Of a stretch of 64,000 nucleotides of DNA, positions 20,434 to 29,175 are shown one piece after another. This stretch comes from Beijerinckia mobilis. GTDB taxonomy: Bacteria > Pseudomonadota > Alphaproteobacteria > Rhizobiales > Beijerinckiaceae. Each line of letters opens with the position of its first letter. The first letter of the stretch is position 1. A model generated the notes under the pieces. That model saw nothing but the letters and a program-made list of their open reading frames with translations, was not told the origin of the DNA and made no database searches. The position numbers and the translations under genes were made by a program. The stretch spans positions 1-64,000 of the forward strand of contig NZ_JQJH01000024.1 in NCBI RefSeq assembly GCF_000745425.1, in the 5' to 3' direction.

Positions 20434-21344
20434 TCCGCTGCTCTTTCGATCGTGGCGAGTTGCCGGCTGAAGGCAAGCAGGGAATCTGGTGGCAAAATGG
20501 TTTGTGCACCACGTTCGTCGCTGGCGAAAAAGGCACGATGCGATGAGGCGAAGAAACGGGCGAAGCTTTCCGCTTCCTTTTTGTAGGCCGGATGCTGAAC
20601 GAGAAAACTGGCGATGTCTTCCGAGAACAATCGGCGGCCAGCTTTCATATCGATGGCCCGGTGCATGGCCAGCAGCGCATTTCTGAAACGGTCTCCGGGA
20701 ATGCTATTGTCGTCATGCCCGATGTGTCTGTGCACAAGTCTTGCGGCCTGAGAGAAGGGTCGGCTCGGGCGATGATGAAACGGCCACCAGCCGCGCTCGA
20801 AAGCGAGCCCAGTCAGCGATAGCAAGGCAAGAACGCCACTGATGATGACGCCGAGACGATCATTCCGCTGGTCGATATGCGGCGGCGGCGTGTCGGGGCG
20901 CAGGAGGTCTTGCGGATCATTGAACGCCGGTTGTACTTCCCGCAAGGGAGAGACGTTGAAGCCCCATGGCGGCACCTGCGCCTGCGCCAAAGCCGCGCCG
21001 GAGTGGAAGGTCAGTGTCAGCCCGGGCACGGTCAATTGCCGCGTATCGAGCGTATCGTAGAAATTCTGATAGGTGAGATGCAGCCGCCATTTGCCCGAAG
21101 CCGGGCTTCCCTCGACGGAGAGACGGCGCAAATCCAGCCAATAGGTGATGGGACCCGGGCGCGGAAGCGAGGCGCGTTGCAGGTCCCAGCCTTTTTCTGC
21201 CGTGATGGTGATGTCGAAATTGAGAAGATCGCCAAGAAAATAGCCGAAGGGACGCGGGGCCTGCCGCTCGATGGAGAGGATTTGGGCCTTGGCGGTCGCG
21301 CCGCACAGGATGAAGGCGACAAGAAGCAGACGCAGGACCGGCAT
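20430..21344 (-). CDS. mxaA: MxaA, methanol dehydrogenase calcium-insertion protein
   Basis: 304 residues with a signal peptide (MPVLRLLLVAFILCGATAKA), a periplasmic domain of about 145 residues and one membrane helix near 168-185 (GVIISGVLALLSLTGLAF). A cytoplasmic C-terminal part follows. The architecture and its place between mxaS and mxaC identify MxaA, which with MxaC, K and L is needed for active calcium-loaded enzyme. Its ATG shares one base with the mxaS stop (TAATG), implying coupled translation. Confidence 0.88.
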   Translation of the reverse strand: MPVLRLLLVAFILCGATAKAQILSIERQAPRPFGYFLGDLLNFDITITAEKGWDLQRASLPRPGPITYWLDLRRLSVEGSPASGKWRLHLTYQNFYDTLDTRQLTVPGLTLTFHSGAALAQAQVPPWGFNVSPLREVQPAFNDPQDLLRPDTPPPHIDQRNDRLGVIISGVLALLSLTGLAFERGWWPFHHRPSRPFSQAARLVHRHIGHDDNSIPGDRFRNALLAMHRAIDMKAGRRLFSEDIASFLVQHPAYKKEAESFARFFASSHRAFFASDERGAQTILPPDSLLAFSRQLATIERAAE

Positions 21345-22192
21345 TACGTCTCCATGAGTTGCTGGGAGACGGCATCAATATCGAGGCGGTCGGTGACATA
21401 GACGGGGGCTTGTCTGTGCCGCAGGAAAAGGCGGTGCAGGGCGTCTTTGCGTTCCGTGGCGGCGTCGATCAGCTTTTTGCGCAAGGAGGGACGCAGAAAC
21501 AGGAGGCGCTCGGCGCCTGTTTCGAGATCGCGCAGTTTCATCAAGCCCCAGGACGGTAGATTGTTGTGCTCCGCTGTATCCTCGATGACGATCGGTACGA
21601 TGTCATGCCGCCCAAGATCCTCAAGTAGACGGTCCGTAAAGGCGAGGGGGAAACGGAAATCTGACAGCAAAAAGACGAGTTTCGCGTGTCCGGCAAGGTA
21701 GGGGAGGGCCTCGCGCAAGCCAGAAGCATTGGCTCCAGCCGAAGGAACGCGGTCGAATTTATCAATGATGAGCGTTTCGAGGCCCGGCCGTCGCGATGGC
21801 TTTATGGTGAAATCCTCATGAATCTTTGTATCCGCGCCAAGCATGCCGAAAGCATCGCCGTAACGATAGGCCGCGCGCGCAAGCGCGATACAGAGATCCC
21901 TTACCAATTCCTGCCTTGAAGCCCAGCCCTGATAAGCCATGGATGCCGACAGATCGACCAGCGCATAGACATCGACAGCACATTTCGGCGTGAAACGCCG
22001 GACATGGATATCTCCGAATGGATCGCGCAAGGTCGCGCGCAAATCGATCCTGCGCGTCTCGGGATGGCGCGAAAAGGGGACGTGGTCGCGGAACAGTCCT
22101 GTGCTGCCAGACATTGCTCCGCGATGAAAACCCGGTTTCGTCGTATGCAGCAATTGACGGACGCGGTAGGCCAGAAGTGCTTCCTCGTTCAT
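21344..22192 (-). CDS. mxaS: MxaS, DUF58-family protein of the methanol dehydrogenase cluster
   Basis: 282 residues. DUF58 proteins pair with MoxR-type AAA+ ATPases in putative chaperone systems for metalloproteins. The central segment HVRRFTPKCAVDVYALVDLSASM contains a VWA-like DLSAS metal site, and the basic segment RRIDLRATLRDPFG precedes it. No signal peptide is seen, so it is cytoplasmic or peripheral. ATG 22192 (MNEEALLAYRVRQLL) lies 20 bases after the mxaR stop; an upstream in-frame start would overlap mxaR and is less likely. Confidence 0.88.
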   Translation of the reverse strand: MNEEALLAYRVRQLLHTTKPGFHRGAMSGSTGLFRDHVPFSRHPETRRIDLRATLRDPFGDIHVRRFTPKCAVDVYALVDLSASMAYQGWASRQELVRDLCIALARAAYRYGDAFGMLGADTKIHEDFTIKPSRRPGLETLIIDKFDRVPSAGANASGLREALPYLAGHAKLVFLLSDFRFPLAFTDRLLEDLGRHDIVPIVIEDTAEHNNLPSWGLMKLRDLETGAERLLFLRPSLRKKLIDAATERKDALHRLFLRHRQAPVYVTDRLDIDAVSQQLMET

Positions 22193-22212
22193 GCGGGTCT
22201 CTGCTCCAGGCA

Positions 22213-23250
22213 TCACGGCGCGGGGACAGTTGCGAGAACGGCGCGGCACAGAGCGCGAGACAAATTCTCCTGCCGCATTTCATAAATCGGATCGAAAAAG
22301 ACGCGATGACCCACCGTCTCGAAGAAAACCTCGCGTATATCTTCCGGCAGCAGAATGTCGCGGCCTTGCAGAAAGGCGCGTACACGCGCAGCCTTTACGA
22401 GAAAGGCCAAGCCGCGTGGGCTGCCTCCACCCTGAACAAGCCGTTCCATATCGACGTTTTCGATCTCGATGCCATGGTCGGCGGGACGTGTCAGGGCATC
22501 CCACAGCGTGACGACATAATGTTGCAGTGTTGGGCTCGTATAGACTTGATCCTGAATTGCCCGCGCGACATCATCGAGTAAACGGTAATCGACTGTCGCC
22601 GCGCGTGTTGACTCGATCAGCCGGTCGGTATCATGAAAACGTGTATCGAAGATCAATTGCCGCCGGATCTCGGGATCCTCCGGCGCCTCAATATGGACCT
22701 CCATGAAGAAGCGATCACGGGCCGCCGCAGGAAGCTCGAATGTTTCTTCCCGTTCGACGCGATTGCGATCGGCGAAAACCTGGACGAATGGAAAGCTATA
22801 GTCGCGGTCGAACGCGAACAGGCTGCGCTCCGCCATCAGACGCAGGAGCATGGCATGGACCTGAGGCCGTGCCCGGTTGATTTCATTGAAGAAGAAGATT
22901 GAAAGCGTCTCACCGTGCCGCAGCAGAGGGCCTGGATCGACACGCGGCTGACCCTGGGCGTTGAGATAGCTGTTATAGATCAGATCGGAGGGCATCAGAT
23001 CGCTTGTGCCTTCGATCCGCTCGAAAGCGCCGCCGATGGCATGGGAGAAAGCGCGCAGCAAAGTGGTTTTGCCAGTACCGACATCACCTTCCAGAAGCAC
23101 ATGGCCGCGCGCGAAAATAGCGATGGTGATGAATTCGATCGCCCGTTCCTGACCGAGAATGATGCTGCCGATCTGATGTTGCAACGCTTTTGCCGCGTCG
23201 CGCCATGACGAGAGATCGAATGAGGGCGTATTAAAGGACACGGCGCTCAT
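22213..23250 (-). CDS. mxaR: MxaR, MoxR-family AAA+ ATPase
   Basis: 345 residues. Walker A is GDVGTGKTTLL (residues 55-65), Walker B is SIFFFNEINRARPQ (about 110-123), and the sensor region follows in FADRNRVEREETFELPAA. MoxR ATPases act as chaperones with VWA proteins, here probably MxaS, C and L. The gene opens the second half of the mxa cluster after a 342-base gap that contains a perfect inverted repeat, which suggests it may have its own regulation. Confidence 0.92.
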   Translation of the reverse strand: MSAVSFNTPSFDLSSWRDAAKALQHQIGSIILGQERAIEFITIAIFARGHVLLEGDVGTGKTTLLRAFSHAIGGAFERIEGTSDLMPSDLIYNSYLNAQGQPRVDPGPLLRHGETLSIFFFNEINRARPQVHAMLLRLMAERSLFAFDRDYSFPFVQVFADRNRVEREETFELPAAARDRFFMEVHIEAPEDPEIRRQLIFDTRFHDTDRLIESTRAATVDYRLLDDVARAIQDQVYTSPTLQHYVVTLWDALTRPADHGIEIENVDMERLVQGGGSPRGLAFLVKAARVRAFLQGRDILLPEDIREVFFETVGHRVFFDPIYEMRQENLSRALCRAVLATVPAP

Positions 23251-23592
23251 GAGGGATCTTCCTGTCCGGGAGGTCGCGGCTGCGGCCGCAGGCTGGAGCC
23301 TTGGAGGGCTTCGAGATGTTTCCGAAATGCACCATCAAGACAGGATTGAGCATCCTCACTCTCATGGAATCGCGGAACGATTTCCTCGGAAAGCGAAATG
23401 CTCTGGAGTATGATCGGATGATTCCGAACGGCTCTATTGATATTCGGCCACCTGTAAAAGCTGCTAGGATAGAATCGTGAATGTGACGCATGATCACATA
23501 ATCATGCGTCAATATTCACAGTCAGAACAGGCCGACGAATGACTGATAATACTGCTGCAGCACTCTCATACTGCGAAAGCCGGCGTCGAAAA
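23251..23592. other. Gap between mxaI and mxaR
   Basis: 342 bases without a recognisable gene, breaking an otherwise tightly packed cluster. A 93-codon open frame at 23231-23512 on the minus strand overlaps the mxaR start and looks like chance. The region holds the inverted repeat at 23484-23511. Confidence 0.6.
23484..23511. promoter_or_regulatory. Perfect 11-bp inverted repeat upstream of mxaR
   Basis: TGACGCATGAT (23484-23494) and ATCATGCGTCA (23501-23511) flank CACATA. It lies 81 bases downstream of mxaI and 234 upstream of mxaR. It has no T tract, so it is either an operator or an mRNA hairpin. It shares the octamer TGACGCAT with the repeat upstream of mxaF. Confidence 0.5.
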
Positions 23593-23898
23593 TCAGTCGG
23601 TCAGCTTATTCACTTCATAGACGAAATTGCCCGTTTTCTTGAAAGCGTCAACGCGCTTCTTGTTGCGATCTTCCATGGCGGCGATGGAGATGCTCTGTTT
23701 GGCGAGCTCCTTCGGGCTATGCCGGGGGTCGAATTTCGTACCCGCGATCTTGGCGGGGAAACCCGGTTTCGGTTCCCAGCAATTGCCCGGCGCGACGCAG
23801 GTTTGGCCATCATAAGCAGAGGCTTGCGTGGAGATAGCGGTGAGCCCGCCACCGATGATGCAGGAAAGTGTAACAACGCCGGCAATTTTCTTGAGCAT
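23593..23898 (-). CDS. mxaI: Methanol dehydrogenase small subunit
   Basis: 101 residues with a signal peptide (LKKIAGVVTLSCIIGGGLTAISTQASA). The mature part begins YDGQTCVAPGNCWEPKPGF, with the two cysteines that form the known disulfide, followed by a long lysine-rich helix. The subunit wraps round MxaF to form the periplasmic a2b2 enzyme. ATG 23898 follows GGGAGGAAATC; longer upstream reading is not signal-like. Its presence supports a calcium-type MxaFI enzyme, since lanthanide XoxF enzymes usually lack it. Confidence 0.95.
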   Translation of the reverse strand: MLKKIAGVVTLSCIIGGGLTAISTQASAYDGQTCVAPGNCWEPKPGFPAKIAGTKFDPRHSPKELAKQSISIAAMEDRNKKRVDAFKKTGNFVYEVNKLTD

Positions 23899-24074
23899 GA
23901 TTTCCTCCCGATCACTGATTGTTCCGAGGGGTGACTGTGCCCCAGGGACATTCGGCATGGTTCTCCATGACGAATAGGATGAAATAGGACGACGGTGTAA
24001 ATTGCCTCGCTGTTGCCTTAGCGCAAGCACATGCCGCCCTTCATTGGATGTTGAATCAGATTATTGGAACGATA

Positions 24075-24674
24075 TTATTTGTCATTCTGTGTCGTGACGG
24101 AGCGTCCGGAGCAGAGGCCTGGCGCATTCTCGGGGATCTCGGCCTCATGCGGATTGTATGACGAAAAACTGGCCTTTTCCTGATCCGTCAGCCATGGCGC
24201 ATCGTCGACGCCATCCTTGTAAAGATGACGGACCCAGGCCATGACCTGCAGAATTTCATCCAGAGACAAATTTCCGTATTGCGGACCCATTTGCGCCTGG
24301 GCTCCGCCGAAAATCGTCTCGAACAGACCCTGATCGGTCATGTTCTTCGGATAGGTCCAGTAATTATCATTGAGACCGGGACCAATCTTGCCTTCGGCGA
24401 GATGGCCGTGACATCCTGAACATGCGGTCAGAAAGATTTCCGACCCGGTGCGGAGACAGCTTTTGTCTGAATTGTAAGGATTATGGCCGGTCGCCAGAAA
24501 TTTCTTGACGCCTTCCGTATCGCGACCCTCGGGGAGCGCGTCGGAAAGATCGAGCGGCTGACCCGTTACCGTGTTGCGGAGGTCGAGAGTCGTCGTTTGC
24601 GTCAAGGCCGCGGCGCTGATCGCGGTCGCAAAGAAACCAAAACTCACGCTTCTCAGGAAATTCTTTTTATTCAT
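24075..24674 (-). CDS. mxaG: Cytochrome cL, electron acceptor of methanol dehydrogenase
   Basis: 199 residues with a signal peptide (about residues 1-24) and a single haem c site CSGCH (residues 85-89). Cytochrome cL takes electrons from the PQQ of MxaF in the periplasm and passes them to cytochrome cH. The segment after the haem, GKIGPGLNDNYWTYPKNMTDQGLFETIFGG, is typical of MxaG. ATG 24674 (MNKKNFLRSV) begins the signal. It lies between mxaJ and mxaI as in other methylotrophs. Confidence 0.94.
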   Translation of the reverse strand: MNKKNFLRSVSFGFFATAISAAALTQTTTLDLRNTVTGQPLDLSDALPEGRDTEGVKKFLATGHNPYNSDKSCLRTGSEIFLTACSGCHGHLAEGKIGPGLNDNYWTYPKNMTDQGLFETIFGGAQAQMGPQYGNLSLDEILQVMAWVRHLYKDGVDDAPWLTDQEKASFSSYNPHEAEIPENAPGLCSGRSVTTQNDK

Positions 24675-24727
24675 CGTATGTCCAGACCACTTGTCCCAAA
24701 TTTTACCGCAGGATTGTCGCATGTCTC

Positions 24728-25573
24728 TCAGGTGCCTTTGTGGATGACCGGCACGCCTTCATCCGTGAGGATTTTGAGGATTTGAGGCCTGGCCTTTTCA
24801 AGCCCGGCGTTGACGGCTTGCAGGAGAACATTGTCATCCTTGCGGATACCTATGGATTGATCATATTGAAACGCCATAGGGGAGCCATCGCTGCGCAAGA
24901 CGTCTTCCTTGATGACAGCCATGCGCAAGGGGGTTGTGGAATTCTTTATGTAGCGGCCGACCTCGGGGGCGAAGGCAACGGCGATATCGGCATTGCCCAT
25001 CACGACTTCGCTAACGAGCCGCGCAGGTGGAATTTGCGTATATTGATTGCGTGGAGACCGGAAATTAACCAGTGAATAGAGATAGGCCATGTTGTCTTCA
25101 TATTTGCCGATCTCTTTCAGCATGACTTCTCCCGGAGAGCCGAAGGATACGGCGATATGTCCGGTTTTCAGCAGACGTTGATCGTGCCATGAATCGACAT
25201 CGAGATCTTGGTCCGCCCGCGAGATGAAGACATAGCTCGAACGATAATAAGGGAGGCTTGTCTGCACACGCTGATCGCCACTGTCGATGCCAATGACGAC
25301 ATCGCAGGCTTTTTTGTCGAGATAATCGCGAACAAGATAGATCGCCGGCTTTTCTGACCAGACGAAGACTGGCTTGCGATCCATGGCAGCGGCCAGTGCA
25401 ACCGCGATACGGTTTTCAAAGCCGGTCCCATCTTTCATGGAATAGGGTGGTTCATTCTGGGCGGCGCAGATTTTAAGCTCGTCTTGCGGGACTTCAGCCA
25501 GCGCTTGACCACCCAGGGTCACGAAGATCAGACCGTTGAAAAAACTCTTGAATAACCGGCGATGACCGCGCAT
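24728..25573 (-). CDS. mxaJ: MxaJ, periplasmic solute-binding-like methanol dehydrogenase accessory protein
   Basis: 281 residues with a signal peptide after MRGHRRLFKSFFNG, ending near ALAEVPQ. The body is a type II periplasmic binding-protein fold (LKICAAQNEPPYSMKDGTGFENRIAVALAAAM). MxaJ is required for methanol dehydrogenase assembly; structures suggest contact with the large subunit. ATG 25573 gives a normal signal peptide, while in-frame starts up to 25693 would add an unlikely leader. Positioned after mxaF as usual. Confidence 0.92.
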   Translation of the reverse strand: MRGHRRLFKSFFNGLIFVTLGGQALAEVPQDELKICAAQNEPPYSMKDGTGFENRIAVALAAAMDRKPVFVWSEKPAIYLVRDYLDKKACDVVIGIDSGDQRVQTSLPYYRSSYVFISRADQDLDVDSWHDQRLLKTGHIAVSFGSPGEVMLKEIGKYEDNMAYLYSLVNFRSPRNQYTQIPPARLVSEVVMGNADIAVAFAPEVGRYIKNSTTPLRMAVIKEDVLRSDGSPMAFQYDQSIGIRKDDNVLLQAVNAGLEKARPQILKILTDEGVPVIHKGT

Positions 25574-25825
25574 GGCTTCGGCTCCTTGGCTTATCGCGTC
25601 CTCTCGTGCAATGCTTTGCCCCGAATCACCATCAAAGTTCATGGTGTGATGGCGTTGGAGCGGTGCATCGAGGGACGAATGTCGTTCCCTCATCCTGCTT
25701 CACCCGTGCCTGCCGTTCTCTGCCGCAGGACGACGGTGCGGATTTTCTTGATTTTTTCTGAACAGGACGTTTCGTCGATTGCCGCGTGGCGCGGGCATGG
25801 GTCTGTGCCACGTGGCAATTGTGCT

Positions 25826-25853
25826 TGAGATTATTATTTTGAGATTATTATTT
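25826..25853. repeat. 14-bp tandem duplication at the mxaF stop codon
   Basis: TGAGATTATTATTT occurs twice in direct succession (25826-25839 and 25840-25853). The second copy covers the mxaF stop codon, giving extra in-frame stop codons downstream. A 12-bp palindrome TGCCACGTGGCA lies just beyond at 25806-25817. Confidence 0.7.
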
Positions 25854-27725
25854 ATTGGCGGCGAATTCGCCGACTGTCAGGTCATCAAAGGGTCCCTTGC
25901 CATCGAGCGAGAAGACCATGACGCCGCCACCCATCTGTGTGTAATGGGCGAGTTTTTTGAAGGCACCGACCGCACCGAGACCGGCCGTCGGATCCTGGAG
26001 GTCGAAGACGAGACCGACGCCCGGCCATCCGCCAACGCCATAATTGATGGCGACGAATTGTGTGCCTTTATGAGTATAGGTGATCGGATAACCGATGACG
26101 CCGGAAGGAAGCTTGAATTTCCACAGAAGTTCGCCGGTATCGCTGTCACGTGCCTTGATGTAGCCGTCAAGCGTTCCGTAGAAGACGAGATTTCCGGCGG
26201 TCGCCAGCGTGCCGCCCCATACGGCGAAACGCTCCATCTTCTCCCATTTGAAATTGCCGGTGATGGCATTATAGGCCTTGATCTGGCCTAGACCCTCGAA
26301 GTTCTGGCGGTCGCCTTTGGGGCCTGGATACATATTCAGTGTCGCACCGACGAAGAATTGTCCGGCGCGATAGGGCAGCATGAAGGGCTCCCAATCCATA
26401 CAGATATGGTTGATGCCCATGAAGAACAATTGTCTCTTCGGATCGTAAGAATCATGGCCCTGGTTGTGGTAGCCCATGGCCGAGGGGCAGACATCCCGCG
26501 CGAGATGATCCATCCGCGTGCCGAATTCGGGATCGCGCACAGGCGTGCCGGATTTCAGATCGACTTTCTTGAACACATTGACGGTGTCGTCAATCTTGTT
26601 GGCCGATACGAGATCGCCATTGGTACGGTCTAGCGTATAGACGATGCCGTTGCGATCCGGATGCGTCAGCAGCTTACGCATCTTGCCGCTCGCATCTTTC
26701 TGGTCGGACAGCATCATGACGTTGACACCGGCATAATCCCATTCGTCATGCGGAGTCTTCTGATAGCCGAATTTGGCTTCGCCCGTATCGACGTCGCGGC
26801 CGAAAATGGTCATTGTCCATTTGTTGTCGCCTGGACGCATGGTTTCGTTCCAGGGCGCGGGATTGCCTGTGCCGAAATAGACGAGATTGGTACCGGGATC
26901 AAAGGCATACCAGCCCCAGTTGGTGCCGCCACCGATCTTCCAGGCGTCGCCTTCCCAGGTGGCGAGGCCGAGGCCCTTCTGGCCATAATGGGCGTTCTTG
27001 ATGTTGAAATCCTTGGCGAGCAGCAGATCCTCATCGGGACCGGTCGCATAAGCACGCCATTTCTGCTCGCCGGTGCGGACATCATATGCGGTTACGTAGC
27101 CGCGCACGCCGAGTTCCGCGCCGGAGGAGCCGACGAGAACGACATCCTTGACGACATAGGGGGCAACCGTCAGAGTCGAGCCGACCTTGATGTCGGAATT
27201 TTCCATTTTCCAGAAGGTTTCGCCCGTATTCGCATTCAGGGCGACAATATGACCATCAAGCAAAGTCTTGAGAACCAGCGGTGGCGTTTTGTTGTCACCC
27301 GGCCAATAAGCGAGGCCACGATTGACGACATCGCAGCATGCAACGGCACGCGCCGCGGGATTTTGCTTGGGTTTGTCTTCCCAGAGAATCGTGCCGGGAT
27401 CGTCGAGATCAAGTGCGAATGTGGTGTTGGGGAATGGCGCGGAGATGAACATCTTGCCATCGACAACTAATGGCGCACCCTCGTGTCCATTGAGCACACC
27501 GGTGGAAAACGACCAGGCCGCCTTGAGGTTTTTGACATTATCACGGTTGATCTGCGTCAACTGGCTGTAATTGTCGGAATTATAATTTTTTCCGGGCATT
27601 ACCCAATTGTCGTCACTTTGCGACAATTGGTTCAACTTATCGTTCGCTTGGGCGGGGCTGCCCCATCCACCTTGGAGAACAAGGATTAATGCGGCCGCCG
27701 ATGCCGCTGCGGACAATTTCTTCAT
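25848..27725 (-). CDS. mxaF: Methanol dehydrogenase large subunit, PQQ and calcium dependent
   Basis: 625 residues with a 27-residue signal peptide ending AQA. Oxidises methanol to formaldehyde in the periplasm, reducing PQQ. An eight-blade propeller is expected. The adjacent cysteines ACCD (130-131) form the disulfide over PQQ. Calcium ligands E204 and N288 and the catalytic base D330 are present; subtracting 27 gives mature positions 177, 261 and 303, as in known MxaF. Position 332 is alanine (WDYAG), where lanthanide-dependent XoxF enzymes have aspartate, so this is the calcium type. ATG 27725 follows AGAAGGACGGCT. First gene of the mxa cluster. Confidence 0.97.
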   Translation of the reverse strand: MKKLSAAASAAALILVLQGGWGSPAQANDKLNQLSQSDDNWVMPGKNYNSDNYSQLTQINRDNVKNLKAAWSFSTGVLNGHEGAPLVVDGKMFISAPFPNTTFALDLDDPGTILWEDKPKQNPAARAVACCDVVNRGLAYWPGDNKTPPLVLKTLLDGHIVALNANTGETFWKMENSDIKVGSTLTVAPYVVKDVVLVGSSGAELGVRGYVTAYDVRTGEQKWRAYATGPDEDLLLAKDFNIKNAHYGQKGLGLATWEGDAWKIGGGTNWGWYAFDPGTNLVYFGTGNPAPWNETMRPGDNKWTMTIFGRDVDTGEAKFGYQKTPHDEWDYAGVNVMMLSDQKDASGKMRKLLTHPDRNGIVYTLDRTNGDLVSANKIDDTVNVFKKVDLKSGTPVRDPEFGTRMDHLARDVCPSAMGYHNQGHDSYDPKRQLFFMGINHICMDWEPFMLPYRAGQFFVGATLNMYPGPKGDRQNFEGLGQIKAYNAITGNFKWEKMERFAVWGGTLATAGNLVFYGTLDGYIKARDSDTGELLWKFKLPSGVIGYPITYTHKGTQFVAINYGVGGWPGVGLVFDLQDPTAGLGAVGAFKKLAHYTQMGGGVMVFSLDGKGPFDDLTVGEFAANK

Positions 27726-27883
27726 AGCCGTCCTTCTCGTTCCTGCCCTGTGTGGCTCCAGATTTTTTGCGACTTCCGCACTGGATACCATATTCATATT
27801 CGATGTTTGTGCGTCGATTGCAATCAGCCTTTATGCGTATCCATATACTTGTTGTTTTGAATACATCTAAAAGACTGAATGGA

Positions 27884-27909
27884 AAATTTCCCGCATCGGC
27901 GGGAATTTT
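27884..27909. terminator. Hairpin between fghA and mxaF, probable terminator of fghA
   Basis: TTCCCGC (27888-27894) pairs with GCGGGAA (27899-27905) and is extended by A-T pairs with one mismatch. On the minus strand the stem is followed by an AT-rich stretch (ATTTTCC). It lies upstream of the region expected to hold the mxaF promoter, and could insulate mxaF from fghA. Confidence 0.55.
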
Positions 27910-27960
27910 GAGAATGTTCAGCAAGTTGGGGATAAAGACCGGTGATACAAGATCGGCCGG

Positions 27961-28000
27961 GCCATGGATATGACAGTGACGCATCTGTCATATCCATGGC
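27961..28000. promoter_or_regulatory. Perfect 16-bp inverted repeat upstream of mxaF
   Basis: GCCATGGATATGACAG (27961-27976) and CTGTCATATCCATGGC (27985-28000) are exact reverse complements around the loop TGACGCAT. It lies 137 bases past the fghA stop and 236 upstream of the mxaF start. No T tract follows on either strand, so it is not a classic terminator. The loop octamer recurs in the repeat between mxaI and mxaR. Function is unknown. Confidence 0.55.
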
Positions 28001-28136
28001 ACATACGATTTTACCAAGAAGACTTGCCGAAGGAGAAGTTAATTTGTTTATATGCTCACAACTTGTCGTGAGGAATTTTTTCCCGTCGGTGTGGTTCATT
28101 CATATACGAGCGATCGCAATGATGTAACCGTACACT

Positions 28137-28985
28137 CTATGACTCTAGCAGGCGTTTGCCATGCCAGCGCAGATGGTCTTCCATAAAGGTCGAGATGAAA
28201 TAATAGCTGTGATCATATCCAGGCTGCAGGCGTAGCGTCAGAGGGATTCCAGCTTTTTCACATGCCGCCTTTAGCAGTTCGGGCCGCAATTGCTGTTGGA
28301 GAAACTGGTCCGCCTCGCCCTGATCGACGAGAAGGTCACGTATCCGTGCGCCGTCCTCGATGAGTGCGACGGCATCGTGTTTGCGCCAGAGTGTCTTGTC
28401 GGCGCCAAGATAGCCCCCGAGCGCTTTCTCTCCCCAGGGAACCTGACCGGGCGCAACAATTGGCGCGAAAGCGGAAACAGACCGGAACCGTTCCGGATAG
28501 GTGAGGGCGATGGTCAGGGCACCATGGCCACCCATTGAGTGGCCGGTAATCGACTGCCGTCCGGTATCAATCGGAAAATGCTCGGCGACGAGCGCGGGCA
28601 GTTCCTGGGTGATATAGTTCCACATGTGATAATTGCGGGCAAAGGGCTCTTGCGTCGCGTTGACATAAAAACCCGCGCCGAGGCCGAAATCGTAGGCGCC
28701 TGCGGGATCATCGGGAACGCCTTCGCCGCGTGGCGAGGTGTCCGGCGCGACGAAGATCAGGCCAAGTTCGGCACAGACCCGGCGAAACTCGCCTTTTTCC
28801 GTGACATTGGCATGTGTGCAGGTCAATCCGGAAAGATACCAGACCACGGGCAGCCGGCTTCCCTGCGCATGCGCGGGAACGAAGACGGAAAAAGTCATAT
28901 CCGTCTTCGTGGAACTTGAAGCGTGGCGATAGACGCCCTGTGTGCCCCCAAAGCTCCGATTTTCCGAAACGGTCTCAAGACTCAT
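28137..28985 (-). CDS. fghA: S-formylglutathione hydrolase
   Basis: 282 residues, the normal length. Hydrolyses S-formylglutathione to formate and glutathione, the second step of glutathione-dependent formaldehyde oxidation. The alpha/beta hydrolase nucleophile elbow is GHSMGGHGAL (about residue 146), and the catalytic aspartate and histidine regions are LVDQGEADQFL and QPGYDHSYYF. The oxyanion segment LSGLTCTHANVTEKGEF is family-specific. It lies upstream of mxaF on the same strand, linking methanol oxidation to formate production. The partner dehydrogenase (flhA/adhC type) is not in the window. Confidence 0.94.
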   Translation of the reverse strand: MSLETVSENRSFGGTQGVYRHASSSTKTDMTFSVFVPAHAQGSRLPVVWYLSGLTCTHANVTEKGEFRRVCAELGLIFVAPDTSPRGEGVPDDPAGAYDFGLGAGFYVNATQEPFARNYHMWNYITQELPALVAEHFPIDTGRQSITGHSMGGHGALTIALTYPERFRSVSAFAPIVAPGQVPWGEKALGGYLGADKTLWRKHDAVALIEDGARIRDLLVDQGEADQFLQQQLRPELLKAACEKAGIPLTLRLQPGYDHSYYFISTFMEDHLRWHGKRLLES

Positions 28986-29113
28986 GTGGATCCCTGCTGA
29001 ATAGATGCCGATCGTCCAATGCCAGGAAAGCGATTGTTCAGGCAGATTTGAGTGTTCCCGAATTTCCCGATTGTTGATGCGGAAAATTCGGAAACTTCGC
29101 GGGCTGGGGAGAA

Positions 29114-29155
29114 GGAGCCGGGGCCGAAACGGGAAATGTTCGGATCTCCGGCTCC
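29114..29155 (-). terminator. Double hairpin downstream of the VOC gene
   Basis: Outer stem GGAGCCGG (29114-29121) with CCGGCTCC (29148-29155), and inner stem CCGAA (29124-29128) with TTCGG (29139-29143). It begins 20 bases past the stop of the gene at 29176 and likely ends that transcript, though no long T tract follows. Confidence 0.5.
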
Positions 29156-29175
29156 AGCTCTTTTGCTAGCCCGGA

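Noticed and set aside
25848-27725. XoxF (lanthanide) identity for the methanol dehydrogenase
   Set aside because: The diagnostic aspartate two residues after the catalytic base is alanine, and mxaI is present.
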